A stretch of 64,000 bases of DNA from positions 3,648,056 to 3,712,055 of the forward strand of contig NC_067304.1 of NCBI RefSeq assembly GCF_020740795.1. The letters run 5' to 3'. Shown in pieces: positions 1 to 10,450 of the stretch. Source of the DNA: Apus apus (Eukaryota; Chordata; Aves; Apodiformes; Apodidae). The translations under genes were made by a program, and so were the position numbers. The notes under the pieces are model-generated. The model was given only the letters and a program-made list of their open reading frames with translations, made no database searches and was not told the DNA's origin. Numbering within the stretch: the first letter of the stretch is position 1; each line of letters starts with the position of its first letter.

Positions 1-1473
1 TTTTTTTAAAGAACCTCGTATTTTAAATTATTTCACCTTTAACCACTTTGTAAAAAACAACAAACCAACAAGACTGAGAGACAACGTGTCTCTTTGCAGT
101 TACATACTCAGATTTGATTAAAACATGACATGTGAACAGCCAACCCCCAAATTATAAAACCACCTGAGGTGCAACTGTAGGCTGAGAAGTGACTACAGTC
201 AACTAAGGCCTTATGTTTCTCATAGAATTCTAAAATCAAGATGATGACAGATACAGACATTTCTGGAGCCTTCCAAACTCGACATGGAATTTGAGACTTC
301 AACTACATTCCTGCCCTTTATGCCCCAGCAGAAAGAAGGACTTCACAGCTGAATTCTGAACATGACCCCTGGGCAGCCTCACTGCCTTTGCCTGCTCCTG
401 GCCTCGTGTGACAACCCCAATTAGTGAATATTCCCATTACAGAAGCAGCAAGAGAAGCCAACTCTGTCTCCCACCATTGTGATATCACCACCACCCTGTT
501 CCCCTGATGAAAACAGCTGCACTTGTATAAAAAGTGCTGGTTGAGATGCCTCTGCTCCTCTGCTGTCACAGCTGTGCCTGCCAAGGCTCAGACTTCATAA
601 TCCTGGTCAACAAAGTGGTGCCAGCAGAAGCCTGTGGTACAGGCTTGGTTTTTGCTGCCACTGTAAACAGACATGAGACACAGGTACATTCCTGTTTTTT
701 TTTGTTTTTAAATGCACTTTCTCCAGGGCAGAACTGGTTTCAAATCACATTCCTGGTGAATATAGCTGCCAATTCAGTTCAGCCCAGAGAATAAACCATC
801 AAGAGTACACACAGCCCTAGTAACACTGAGAAAAAGAGCTGCTGGCAAAGCCTGCCAGGCACGGGTTTGCCCTCCACTGGTGGGAAAGAAATTGGTATCA
901 CAGAGATGGCTGAGACCTGGGGGAGTGTTTTCTCTGGTAGAAGAACCTTAAACATTTCTCCAGCAAGAATGGCTGGAGACTCCACCTATCCAACAACCTT
1001 TCAAAGATAAGATATGCCTGGGTGACTGTGGGATTCAAACCCTGGAAATCTGAATGACAATGAAAGGGCAGTACCATACCTGTTCCTTCTGGAGTTTTAT
1101 CAGCGTTACTAAGGACTGATGGGTTTTGAAGCCAGCTGAATGCTCCTATTTTCTGGTCGTGTTCGTTTGTGACATGCCTTAGGCAATTCCTTTTGGATAG
1201 GAGATGAATGATACACAGCATCAAACCTTCTCATTTCATGTTGTGAGCATAATTTAACAACAAGATGCTTCAAAACCAAGACTCTGGCAACAATCGTACG
1301 TACCAGAGCGGCACGATGCACTTCTCCAGACCCTGGGCAGCAAACACCATTTGATCCCCTTCCTGCAGTGGGCTTTTTTTCTTTTTTTCCTACCAAGAGG
1401 AAAGATGTGAACCCCAATGGTTTAAAAATAAAACAAACAACTGAGACTGTTGATTGAGTTACAGAGCTCCCCA
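1..1473 (-). other. USP49: Probable USP49 3'UTR, cut by window edge
   Basis: The sequence downstream of the USP49 stop contains no recognisable gene. I see no AATAAA or ATTAAA on the minus strand here, so the polyadenylation site probably lies beyond the left edge or uses a variant signal. Short open frames on both strands look like chance. Confidence 0.6.
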
Positions 1474-1664
1474 TCATGGGAATGTCAGTCTTCTGTCCTT
1501 ATCGCTGTGTTTGGACGGCACCTGAGCTTGGAGTTGTTTTTCTGAGATTCTTGCTTTGTCCTGCACTGTTCTTTGAGTGTAAAAAAGAATGTAGGCCTGG
1601 GTTTTGCACACCTCCTCCACGCTACATACATTCAGTTTGGAGTCGTTGCAGTGGACCCAAAAAC
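1474..1664 (-). CDS. USP49: USP49 coding exon 5 (C-terminus)
   Basis: 191 nt including the TGA at 1476-1474. It starts after ATTCCCAG and encodes [11 protein letters not shown] (third catalytic-site residues Asn641/Asp642), then [11 protein letters not shown], the normal end of the USP fold, and a divergent polar tail ending RRLTFP. Confidence 0.95.
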
Positions 1665-4600
1665 CTGGGAATCAAAGTGAGAAAGAGGATGTGAGCACAG
1701 GAGGCATCGTCCCTTCTGAATACATTTTGGAACTGCTCATAGGAAACATCCACAGAGAAAAAGGGCAGGGTAGGAGAAAAGGCATCTGTACCTTTTCCCC
1801 TACAGATGCTTTGGAAAGGAGTTTCTAATCCAGAAAACATTTTGATGCTTTCTGTGCTGTTAACAGAGTTTAGAAATACCAAATCCTAATTTAACCAATT
1901 GCATATTCGAGCCCAAAGACTCAGTTAGGAAAATAAAAATTCCCTGGAGACAGCCAATTTGTACTTCTTTCTCCACAAGTCAGAAGGCAGAGTCAATACC
2001 AGTTCAGCTGCAGAAAGAGACTGCTGGAAATTCACCAAAACCCTGCGGATGTTATTCATGAATAGTCCCTGTCCAGTTTCAAAACACTTTCTGTTTATCT
2101 CATCATCCCAAGGATACTGAGAAAAGACCCCCAGCTGGAGCAGCTCCACGGAGTTACAGCAGACGAGAAAATGAAGCATTCATGCTGTTAACAGCAAGCA
2201 ATAAAAGGCATCCCAAAGGGCTGCAAAGCACAGAGCAGCAATCTGGGGCTGTATGCAAAAAAAATAGAAGGGGAAAAAAAAGAAAAGAAATAAACCAACA
2301 TGCTACTAGCAATACATTGTGGGAAACAAACTACTGAATGTCAGGAAACTTGACTCCGACCAACTTGGATCATAAAGCTTTACAGAGTGCTATGGCTATG
2401 GAATAAAGCAGGAGTTTCTGGGGTTTGTTTCCCCTGTCCCAAGCACACGCACCTCCCTCTGTGTTGTAGCAATATGCTGTGTAGTGTCCTGAGCCAAACC
2501 CTTTCCCGTGATGCATCACCACAGCGGAGAGGTCATAGACAAAGGTCTCTTTGTCAAGAGAGGAGAGAGAGTCCCTGCAGCAGTAAGGTTCCATGTTTAA
2601 TACCTGGTCAAAGAGGACATGGACCCCAATCTTCTCGCGGTGATTACGTTCAGACCACCTGCAAACACAAGGGCACGAATCAAAGACTCAGGATCCTGCT
2701 TCTCCAGAGCAGTACAGGGCTGTGGGAAGAGGCACACAGGAGCAGCCACAGCTGAACAGCTCTGAAGAGCTTTCCTAGTCAGGGTCAAGTAGGTGTCATG
2801 TAATTTTTTTCCTTCTGTTTTCAGACTAACATCTACTACAGTAATCTCCTACACACAGCTGATTTTGTCCATTTGTCAGGATATCACTGAGATTTGCAAC
2901 AGCCAAACACAAAGAAAACCAAACACAGAATCCTAGAATGGTTTGAGTTGGAAAGGACTTTCAAGATCATCTAGTTCCAACCCCCTGCATGGGCAGGGAC
3001 ACCTCCCACCAGACCAGGTTGCTCCGAGCCCCATCCAACCTGGTCGTGAACACCTCCAGGGAGGGGACACCCACCACCTCTCTGGGCTCTGACAGCAGTT
3101 AAAATACTCAGTTATATAAATGCAAACCCCCACACACCTCAATTGCCTGTGCTAAGCATTTTAGAAACTTCTCATAACATTTGGAACCTTGTCCACTACG
3201 TTTTATTCAAGAGGTAAAGACACAATATTGGCATTAACTATCATGGGCTTCCAGCTTCAACAGATCTTTCACTCAGCTTCTCAGTTCATCCATCCCAAAG
3301 CTCAAGTTGTCTGCAAACTCAGACAAACACTGTTGAGTACAATTCAAGGAAATCAGTATTAATATTTACAAAACATTACATGGTGTGTGTAGTAGGAAAC
3401 ATGCTACAAACAAGCAACTGACTGTAAGGTAACAAGCACTCTGAGAGGGTATCACACAACTCCTTGGGGTAAAATGTTTGTGCACATGCATTTCCTAGGA
3501 AGCAAGAGAAATTATGGGCCTACAGTAGTAATTTCTGTCCAAAAAGACAGAGGCAAGTGGCTTGGCTGACACCACAGAGTGGCCCTGCTCACCTGAATCG
3601 TTTAAGGTGCAGCCGGAGGACCTGAGGTAGCCTGTAGATCATTAACTGTTTTTTAGCTTCACTCAGAACAAGAGGTTTAGGAGAAGACTTTCGCCGTTTG
3701 CCTACCAGGAAAAAAAGAAAGAAAAGAAAATATATAGTTTTGGTGTCATTCATTTGCAGCAGGGGAAAAGGGCACGCTGTGAACTCTCTATTCCCAGCTC
3801 ACGTGCACTCCGGGTGGACACGCAAGCAGGTCTCAGGAATCCCTCCTCTGAGCAGGAGCTTCTCTAGGATCAAAACTCACACGTTTACAAATACTTCAGC
3901 CTTTTCGTCATGCTTCTAATCACACCATCAGTTATCACCTTCAAGCTGCTCATGGTGACATCTTGCTCTGAGGAATACACCAGAAAGATTCAGACAGAGC
4001 CAGGGCCCCAGACATTTTGGGCAGTAGCAGCTTCAACAGGTGAATTACTAGTGTACAAGTAGTATTATTTGATGTTGTTGATTCTGTTAAAATACTACTT
4101 AGCACAGCACTGGAACAAGGCTTGCAACAGCAAGCTTCACTAGCTCAAAAGTATTAATACAAGTCAGCAGAAAATGCTCCCAGACAAGTTGCACCTCTCA
4201 CAGGGCTTCTGCCTGCCCCAGAGCACAAAACAACCTCTGAACCACAACTGGAGAAAAGGAAAGAAGGCTCCTCTTCCCAGTGATCACTCTTTGCAGGACA
4301 CTAAACATACCACTATTTCAGGAGGAAGCCAGGTGGCTTTCAGAGCTTCCAATAAGAAATGTACCTGTTAATTAGATTTCTGCACCTCACTGCACCAGCT
4401 CAGAACAGATGGGTTGCTCCTCCTCCATCACATCTGACAAGCAGTGCCCCCAATAGTTTCTGGCACTTAGGTGCAGGCTGGTTGTCTCTCCCTGACCTTT
4501 TTCTCAGCTGGTTAATGCCTCCTTAGCCATGTCACTCTGAAGTAACTGTTAAAATTTGGGCTTTCCCAAAGAATCAAAGAAAACAGAGTTAAGACGAAGC

Positions 4601-7600
4601 TGTGCTCATCGATGTCAACACTCTGGACATTATTTGTGAATCAGGATCTGTTCAAATGATATTTGGTTTTGTTTCAAGAACATCAAGGCAATGATTATTT
4701 CCCAACGCCCTGTGAAGATGTTTGGTAACAGATTTGCAAGTTGAGAGAGAGCAGATCTCTACAAATATTTGCTCCTTCAGCTGCTTAGCTGCTATGTAAG
4801 TCAAATTATTGGCATTTTCCTCCCAAGGCGATAAACATTTGCCATAAATACCTGGATGGAAAGATTTTCAAATCCAGCTTATCAGAGTAGCTGAGCTGCA
4901 TGATTATACACAAGGCTAAAAATTATTTTCAGGCATATAATGACCTTACACACTCAGACCTACTGCAGGAAAGCAGAAGTCATCTTCTAGCTGAGCACAG
5001 CAAAACCTGCGCATTCACATCAGGGTAATACATTAACCTGGGACTCCCAGAGTAATGTCAATGCGTTGCATCCTGACAAAATGCCTACAGAGAGCTGGAA
5101 ACTCTAACCTGGCAGCAGACCTTGAGAACTCTGCATCTGTGATTTCTCGTCACAGGATATGATCAAGGACAGGCAGCATAGAGATACTTGTTATAAAAGC
5201 TGTTCTGCCATGCAGAGACGAGCAAATCATAGGGGATAAGGTTCCTTCTTCTCTCTCTAAACCCAACCCCCTTCCCTGCAAAGAAATTCTTGAAGTTGCC
5301 TTCCCCTTCAACACAGGCAGCAAGAGCAGTTCTCAACAGGGTTATATTAAATCCATAGTAAAATGTGCTGCTGGATGGCAGAGACAAGAGAATAGCGACA
5401 TATTGGCTCTGAACTGGTACCCAAAGGAGGAGAAACTGCCAACAGGAGGAGCCAGAACAGCACGAGCACCGAGGAAGAACTTTCCTACACATAGAATAGG
5501 GCACAGTACATCACAGCCTCATCCCAGACTGGTTTGGGTGGGAAGGAACCTTAAAGATCATCCAGTCCCAACCCCCATGCATGGGCAGGGACACCTCCCA
5601 CCAGCCCAGGCTGCTCCAAGCCCCATCCAACCTGCCCTTCAACACTTCCAGGGATGGGGCTTCCACAGCTTCCCTGGGCAACCTGGGCCAGTGTCTCACC
5701 ACCCTTACAGTGAATAATTTCTTCCTAAGATCTCATCTCAATCTCCCCTCTTTCAGTTTGAAACTGTTCCCCTCGTCCCACCCCTCCCTGCCACTGTCCA
5801 AAGTCCTTCCCCAGCTTTCCTGGAGCCCCTTCAGGCACTGGAAGGTGCTCTAAGGTCTCCCTGGAGCCTTCTTTTCTCCAGGCTGAACACCACAACTCTC
5901 CCAGCCTGTCTCCAGAGCAGAGCTGCTCCAGCCCTCAGATCATCTCCATGCTCTCCTCTGGACTCTCTCCAGGAGCTCCTTGCCTTTCCTGTACTGGGGG
6001 CTCCAGAACTGGCCACAGCACTGCAGGGCAGGGGGGGAGGTCCCACAAGAGCCATCCACGTTTTCAGCCCCACAAAACATGCACCAGAAAGCTTAGACTC
6101 TGCAAACAGAAGGTGATTTTGACAGCACAGACTTACTGTTGCACTGGTCACATGCGTAGATCCTGCCTTCCAGAGCTTCGGTCTCGGTGAACTTGGCCAA
6201 CATTTCTGTCAGCATGCACTCTGTCTGCTGGACAGGGACAATCCCTTTCTCAATAGAGTGATAACGCTCAGGGAATTCCAGGGAAAGGTCCCAAAAGGGC
6301 TCCACAGTGTTGGATTTGTAGTTGCATGTTATGCAGGTGACCTGGGAATGAGATGGGTATTCACAAATGAGGTTACGGACACAGACACCTGCAGACTGCA
6401 CCTCCATTTGCATCTAAACTGCCAGTTTGTGCCCAAAAGGCAGTGCAGTTTCAGGGACATAAAGATGATCTGTGAGGCAAGGGCTTTGCTGCTTATTTCC
6501 AGTCTGAGCAGGTAATTTAAACTACTTTCTCAATTCTCAGAAAAAATGGAGACAATATTCACCTTTATGGGATTCACTTCCTCAGATAAACACCATTACA
6601 GGTACAACACCAATTCACAGTTAGGGAACAAGCACCTTTGATCTGTTTTCTACTACCAAAAAATACACATAAACATTTATCACACAGCCTTCCATATTTT
6701 CTCTACTTTCCTTGCATATTTCCAAGTGTGTAATTCCTTTAATGTTTTACCTGCTAACTAAAGAAAAATTGCTCATGAATGAAGCACGAAAGGACAAATT
6801 TCAGATGCACTTGTTTTCTTATGTCACCCCAGAGTATTACAGGTAAGAACAGGAGAAAAGTTTTCAATTAAACTCAGAGGCAGCAAGTGGGAACACGAGG
6901 AGGTAACAAAAGCAGAAAACAGATCTGGTCAGACTGGTGTTATGGTGAGAACCATCTACCAGAAACCAACTTCAAACCTTGCAGCTTCATCCACTGAAGG
7001 CACCGGTAACTTCTGTGTGTGGAGGGGTTTGAAATTAAATATAGTACTTGCACACAAGAGTTACATGAGCACAATAAATAGCTCAGCAAGTTATTTATAG
7101 TGAATGGTAGTAGCAGATAAGTGATCTGTGAACATCTTCATGCTGTTAACAGACTTACCACTGAACCTGGAACATGCACCTTCTACCAGAGTCAAGAGAC
7201 AACTGAACAAAGAGCTTTTAGTTAAGAAGTCCCCAAGAAGTTCATTTCCCTGAAAAGCCAAAAGCTTTACCTTGAAAAATAGACCTTTTAATCTTTAACA
7301 CGCACCTAAGTTGTTATCAGTGAGTGATAAGCTCAGTAAGGCTGGCACTGAGGAGGATGATATAAATAGTAATGAGAACACACACATCTAATGCTCCTCG
7401 TGGTCTGATCTTACAAACCCTTGTGTGTCAAGCTATGCACACATTTCATTGCTCCTGAAAAGCAAAAGTAGTTGAGGTCTTTCAACACACATTGGGCTCT
7501 CAGGGTCTGCCTTGTGGAGAATAATGTTTCAGACAAGGGAAGAGCAGAGCAATAAAAGACTGAGCACCGTGGCAGGCCCTACAGCTCCTACAGAAATGGA

Positions 7601-9410
7601 TTTTAAGCACAGTGCCTGAGGATGACTTTCAAATGCCTGCAAAACCAAATTATCACAGACACGTTATTCTTTACAGCACGAGACAACTGCCTTCTCTGTC
7701 CTCCATCATATTGTTTCCAGGCCTGGAAAAACCAGGAAGAGAAAAAACAAATTACCAAGACACTTCAAAAACATGGTAAAAACTTAAAACTAAGGGCTCA
7801 GAAGTTCTGTACTTGCGCAGATTTAATTCTGAAGGGGCAACAGTCAACTGAGTTTACATCACATGTGACAAGGACCAGAAATGATGACAACCTGCACAGC
7901 AACCCAACAGATTCCTTTCTTGCCAGGCACTCCTAACCAGTTTCTCTTACTTATCCTGTGGTTCCTCAAGGGACAGAGCTTCTGCTCCGTGGCGTCAATC
8001 GCTTTCTGTGCAAAAGCAGGTGCATACCTGACTAAGCAACTGCCCATGGAAAATGGTGTTCACCACCTTCAGGACCTGCTTGGTGAGCTTCCTCTGAGAG
8101 AAAGGGATGAGGATCCTGCGCTTCGTTCCTTCCGACTCCAGCTCCTGCTGCACTTTATCCAACAACTCGCAGAGAAATTCCTGAGCGTCCTGCTGGTCGT
8201 AACCTCGGAACGCCGGGATCAGGCTCCACACGGAGTGCAGCATGGCAAAGGGGGACACCAGAGCCCACTTGCCAGACCACATCACTCTGAAGAGGGTGTG
8301 CAATTCGTGACAGAGGGAGATGTGCTTTGAACTCGGTTCCTTGGGCTGTATTAGTTCTAAACTCCTGCTTATTGAGGAGCCACCATTTAAGCCAGCTGGC
8401 AAGCCCTGCGTGCCGTATGATCCCAGTTTGTCAGTCTTCCCCGACTCATTAGCAGCAGGCCCATTTGCCAATTTGCCAGGCATCCTAGACTTCCCATTCA
8501 CAGTTTTGGCTAAGAGTTCTTCTGTTTCACAGAGATCAAGTGTCAAAAAACATTCTCTAAATTTCTGGAGGTGACTGAGCACTTGCAGAATAGAATTCAT
8601 ATAACACGTGTTTCCCAGGTTCCTCAGACCCGTGACCCCGGGAGTCATCAGAGGCTTACGCCGGATGGAGTAAAACTGTTTGAATCTGCTGCTCTGCATC
8701 TGCCTTGAGGTAGGGGAAGCGGTTGCCACCTCCCTGAATTTCCTTGGAATCAAGCTCTCTCTGTGCACGTGAGACAACAGCCTTGCACTTTTCCTGGGAG
8801 GAGTGTTTGCCAGCTCCTCCAGGAGTTGCCTCTTCATCTCCTGCCGCCGCTGCCTGGCCGCCTCCTTCTTCTTCTCCAACTCCTCCATTTGTTTCTTTTG
8901 TTTCAGTTTCAGCTGCCCTCTAGAGCTCCTTTCAAACCAGGTCCGCAGCGCCTTCGCCAGCAGGGACTGGCGCCTGTGCCAGAGAGCTGTAAGCATCTGA
9001 GATTGTCCCTGAGGGCTCCTTTGATGGCTGCACATGTCCTCCCCCAAAGCCATCGACCGCAACGTCCTGCCGCTTCTCGTTGACGGATTATGTTTTTGAC
9101 TTCTAATTGCTGACAGAGAACTCCTCAGCAACTTCAAATCACCCTCCGGGTTGTCGTTCAAGACGTAATCCTCACAAAGGTAACAAAAGACGTACAGGTC
9201 GTTGACTTCCATCGCCAACGGATGCCTGGTTTCTTCAAAGTGTTTAAGTGCGTGCTCCTCGATGTACCTCCCGCAAGCCACGTGGGAGCACTTGAGACAA
9301 GCCCAGAGAGACTCGGTTGTCTGGCAGTCCACGCAGTGCCACTTCTGGGGGTTGAGGATAGAGTGGTCCTGGGCGAGTCGTAGTCGCCCAACATGTTTGC
9401 ATCTATCCAT
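1474..9410 (-). CDS. USP49: USP49 ubiquitin carboxyl-terminal hydrolase 49 (complete CDS, 5 coding exons)
   Basis: Nuclear cysteine deubiquitinase; the family member is known to remove ubiquitin from histone H2B and to influence co-transcriptional splicing. Coding exons are 9410-8028, 6341-6137, 3701-3593, 2658-2453 and 1664-1474; all junctions are GT/AG and keep frame, giving 697 aa against about 688 in human. The N-terminus carries a UBP-type zinc finger (Cys/His at 4, 6, 26, 29, 38, 41, 46, 53, 57, 63, 76, 79), then a charged coiled-coil-like stretch near 160-200. The USP Cys box GNTCYMN gives catalytic Cys269, DQQDAQEFL lies near 405-413, a zinc-ribbon CxxC pair sits at 464/467 and 526/529, and the His box GSGHYTAY gives His624, followed by Asn641-Asp642. 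The start is strong (GACATGG) and an in-frame stop lies 3 nt upstream. USP44 is the close paralogue, but overall sequence and neighbours favour USP49. Confidence 0.97.
1665..2452 (-). other. USP49: USP49 intron between coding exons 4 and 5
   Basis: 788-bp intron with AT-rich, A-tract-containing sequence around 2255-2290. No repeat or RNA gene recognised. Confidence 0.85.
2453..2658 (-). CDS. USP49: USP49 coding exon 4 (catalytic His box)
   Basis: 206 nt, residues 566-634 plus one base of codon 635. It encodes [17 protein letters not shown] and the His box GSGHYTAY with His624. Acceptor TTTGCAG, donor GGGAG|GTGCGT. Confidence 0.96.
2659..3592 (-). other. USP49: USP49 intron between coding exons 3 and 4
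   Basis: 934-bp intron holding one CR1 3' fragment (2924-3101). The remainder is unique-looking AT-rich sequence. Confidence 0.85.
2924..3101 (-). mobile_element. CR1 LINE 3' fragment
   Basis: The left end carries two degenerate reverse-complement octamers (CACAGAAT, CCTAGAAT), the 3' terminus of a minus-strand CR1. The usual 3'UTR text follows, including CCCCTGCATGGGCAGGGACA. It is heavily 5' truncated at about 178 bp and cannot move. Confidence 0.9.
3593..3701 (-). CDS. USP49: USP49 coding exon 3
   Basis: 109 nt, residues 530-565 plus two bases of codon 566. It encodes a basic KRRKSSPKP segment followed by the conserved USP motif [10 protein letters not shown]. Acceptor GGTAG, donor TTCAG|GTGAGC. 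Confidence 0.96.
3702..6136 (-). other. USP49: USP49 intron between coding exons 2 and 3
   Basis: 2.4-kb intron. About 3.75-5.45 kb is AT-rich unique sequence with no recognised gene; about 5.5-6.05 kb is a CR1 copy whose 5' end lies within roughly 90 bp of the exon 2 donor. Confidence 0.85.
5512..6055 (-). mobile_element. CR1 LINE fragment, about 540 bp
   Basis: Minus-strand CR1 with its 3' end on the left (TGGTTTGGGTGGGAAGGAAC) and extending through the 3'UTR into text of the ORF2 end (GCACTGGAAGGTGCTCTAAG, CTGAACACCACAACTCTCCC). Frameshifted and 5' truncated. It belongs to the same subfamily as the copy at 32723. A possible octamer CATAGAAT lies just outside at 5490-5497. Confidence 0.9.
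6137..6341 (-). CDS. USP49: USP49 coding exon 2
   Basis: 205 nt, residues 462-529 plus one base of codon 530. It begins after TTCCCAG with [12 protein letters not shown] and ends at DQCN with donor ACA|GTAAGT. The two CxxC pairs (464/467 and 526/529) form the predicted structural zinc site of the USP fold. Confidence 0.96.
6342..8027 (-). other. USP49: USP49 intron between coding exons 1 and 2
   Basis: 1.7-kb AT-rich intron. I see no mobile element, RNA gene or alternative exon in it. Confidence 0.8.
8028..9410 (-). CDS. USP49: USP49 coding exon 1 (zinc finger plus catalytic Cys box)
   Basis: One 1,383-nt exon encodes residues 1-461, phase 0 at its end. The donor reads AGTCAG|GTATGC. It holds the whole UBP zinc finger, the basic/coiled linker, the Cys box (Cys269) and the QQDAQEFL box. 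About 28 nt of 5'UTR (9411-9438) probably precede the ATG in the same exon, behind a pyrimidine-rich acceptor ending CCAAG. Confidence 0.96.
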
Positions 9411-10199
9411 GTCTTACAGAAGTCTTCGCTGCTTTGACCTTGGAAGGCAAGAAACAGAAGGAAAAGGATCTTAGAGCCACTATAGGTATTTCAGATGATC
9501 TCTTTTGTACCACCTACAAAGGCCTATAAAAACACAGATGTCACGTCTTGTCAATCTCCATCACAGTTTTCCCTCAACCAACTACATTATTTCTCCAGGC
9601 AGGGTTGGTGGTTTGTTTTTTTTTTAAGCAGTTTTTAGCAAAAGATATTGGATTGACAAGGTCTACAGAAAAAAACTGTCTATCTGTCTACTCAGGACAG
9701 CCCAGCCAGCTGCCAGCATGCCTTACCCAACCTGAATGGCTCCCTTCCAAGGAGAAAAAGATTAATTCACTCCACACACACGTTTGATCTTTAGCTGCCC
9801 CCTTGAAATTGATACATACAAAACAAATTTGGAATCGGAATGCATGTCCATCAGGAACTAGACTGAGGTTACCAACTTCTCACAGAAGCCACAAAAATAT
9901 CAGATAATTGTCATAACCAGAGCATTTGCAAGGCTGCAGGCTTTACATTCGACCCTCGAGTTCTCTTGATTCCTCCCCACAGCCTCCCAGACATTTTAAT
10001 GTTTAAAAAAAAAAGTCGGCAGGGAAAGAAAATGAAACATGTAACACCTAACAAACCTACAGTACAGCAAACCTAAAGGAAGATCTGCACGTGTACATGT
10101 TTGCATGAACACACATAAACAGAAAAAGCAACTGATTTACAAAATTAGTACATTGTCAGTGAAGGGAGATCAAAGCAGGGACACTAGAAGGCACGAAAA

Positions 10200-10450
10200 G
10201 CTTCTACGCCGCGTCCTGCGCGCATATGGTTTATAAAAGAGCACAACCAAAGCACCGTGTGGTTTCTTTTGTACAGTCCCTCCAGTGCTCTGATCCAAGC
10301 GAAAGAGCTCAGGGTGCAGGATCAGCTCCCAGACCCCCCCGCAGTACTCACGGAGTCATGTTTAAACATCCTTTCCTCCGCGACGCAGCATCCGGGGTGC
10401 GGAACATCCCCATGGCAGCCCAAGGAGTCTTGGCGCTTCTTCGAGAATTT
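10200..10450. other. CpG-rich islet in USP49 intron 1, possible alternative first exon
   Basis: An isolated CpG cluster (for example CGCCGCGTCCTGCGCGC near 10207 and CGCGACGCAGCATCCGG near 10380) stands in AT-rich intron. On the minus strand a good donor consensus ACTCC|GTGAGTAC lies with its last exon base at 10352. It could be an alternative or internal noncoding exon or promoter of USP49. No protein family was recognised on either strand. Confidence 0.3.
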
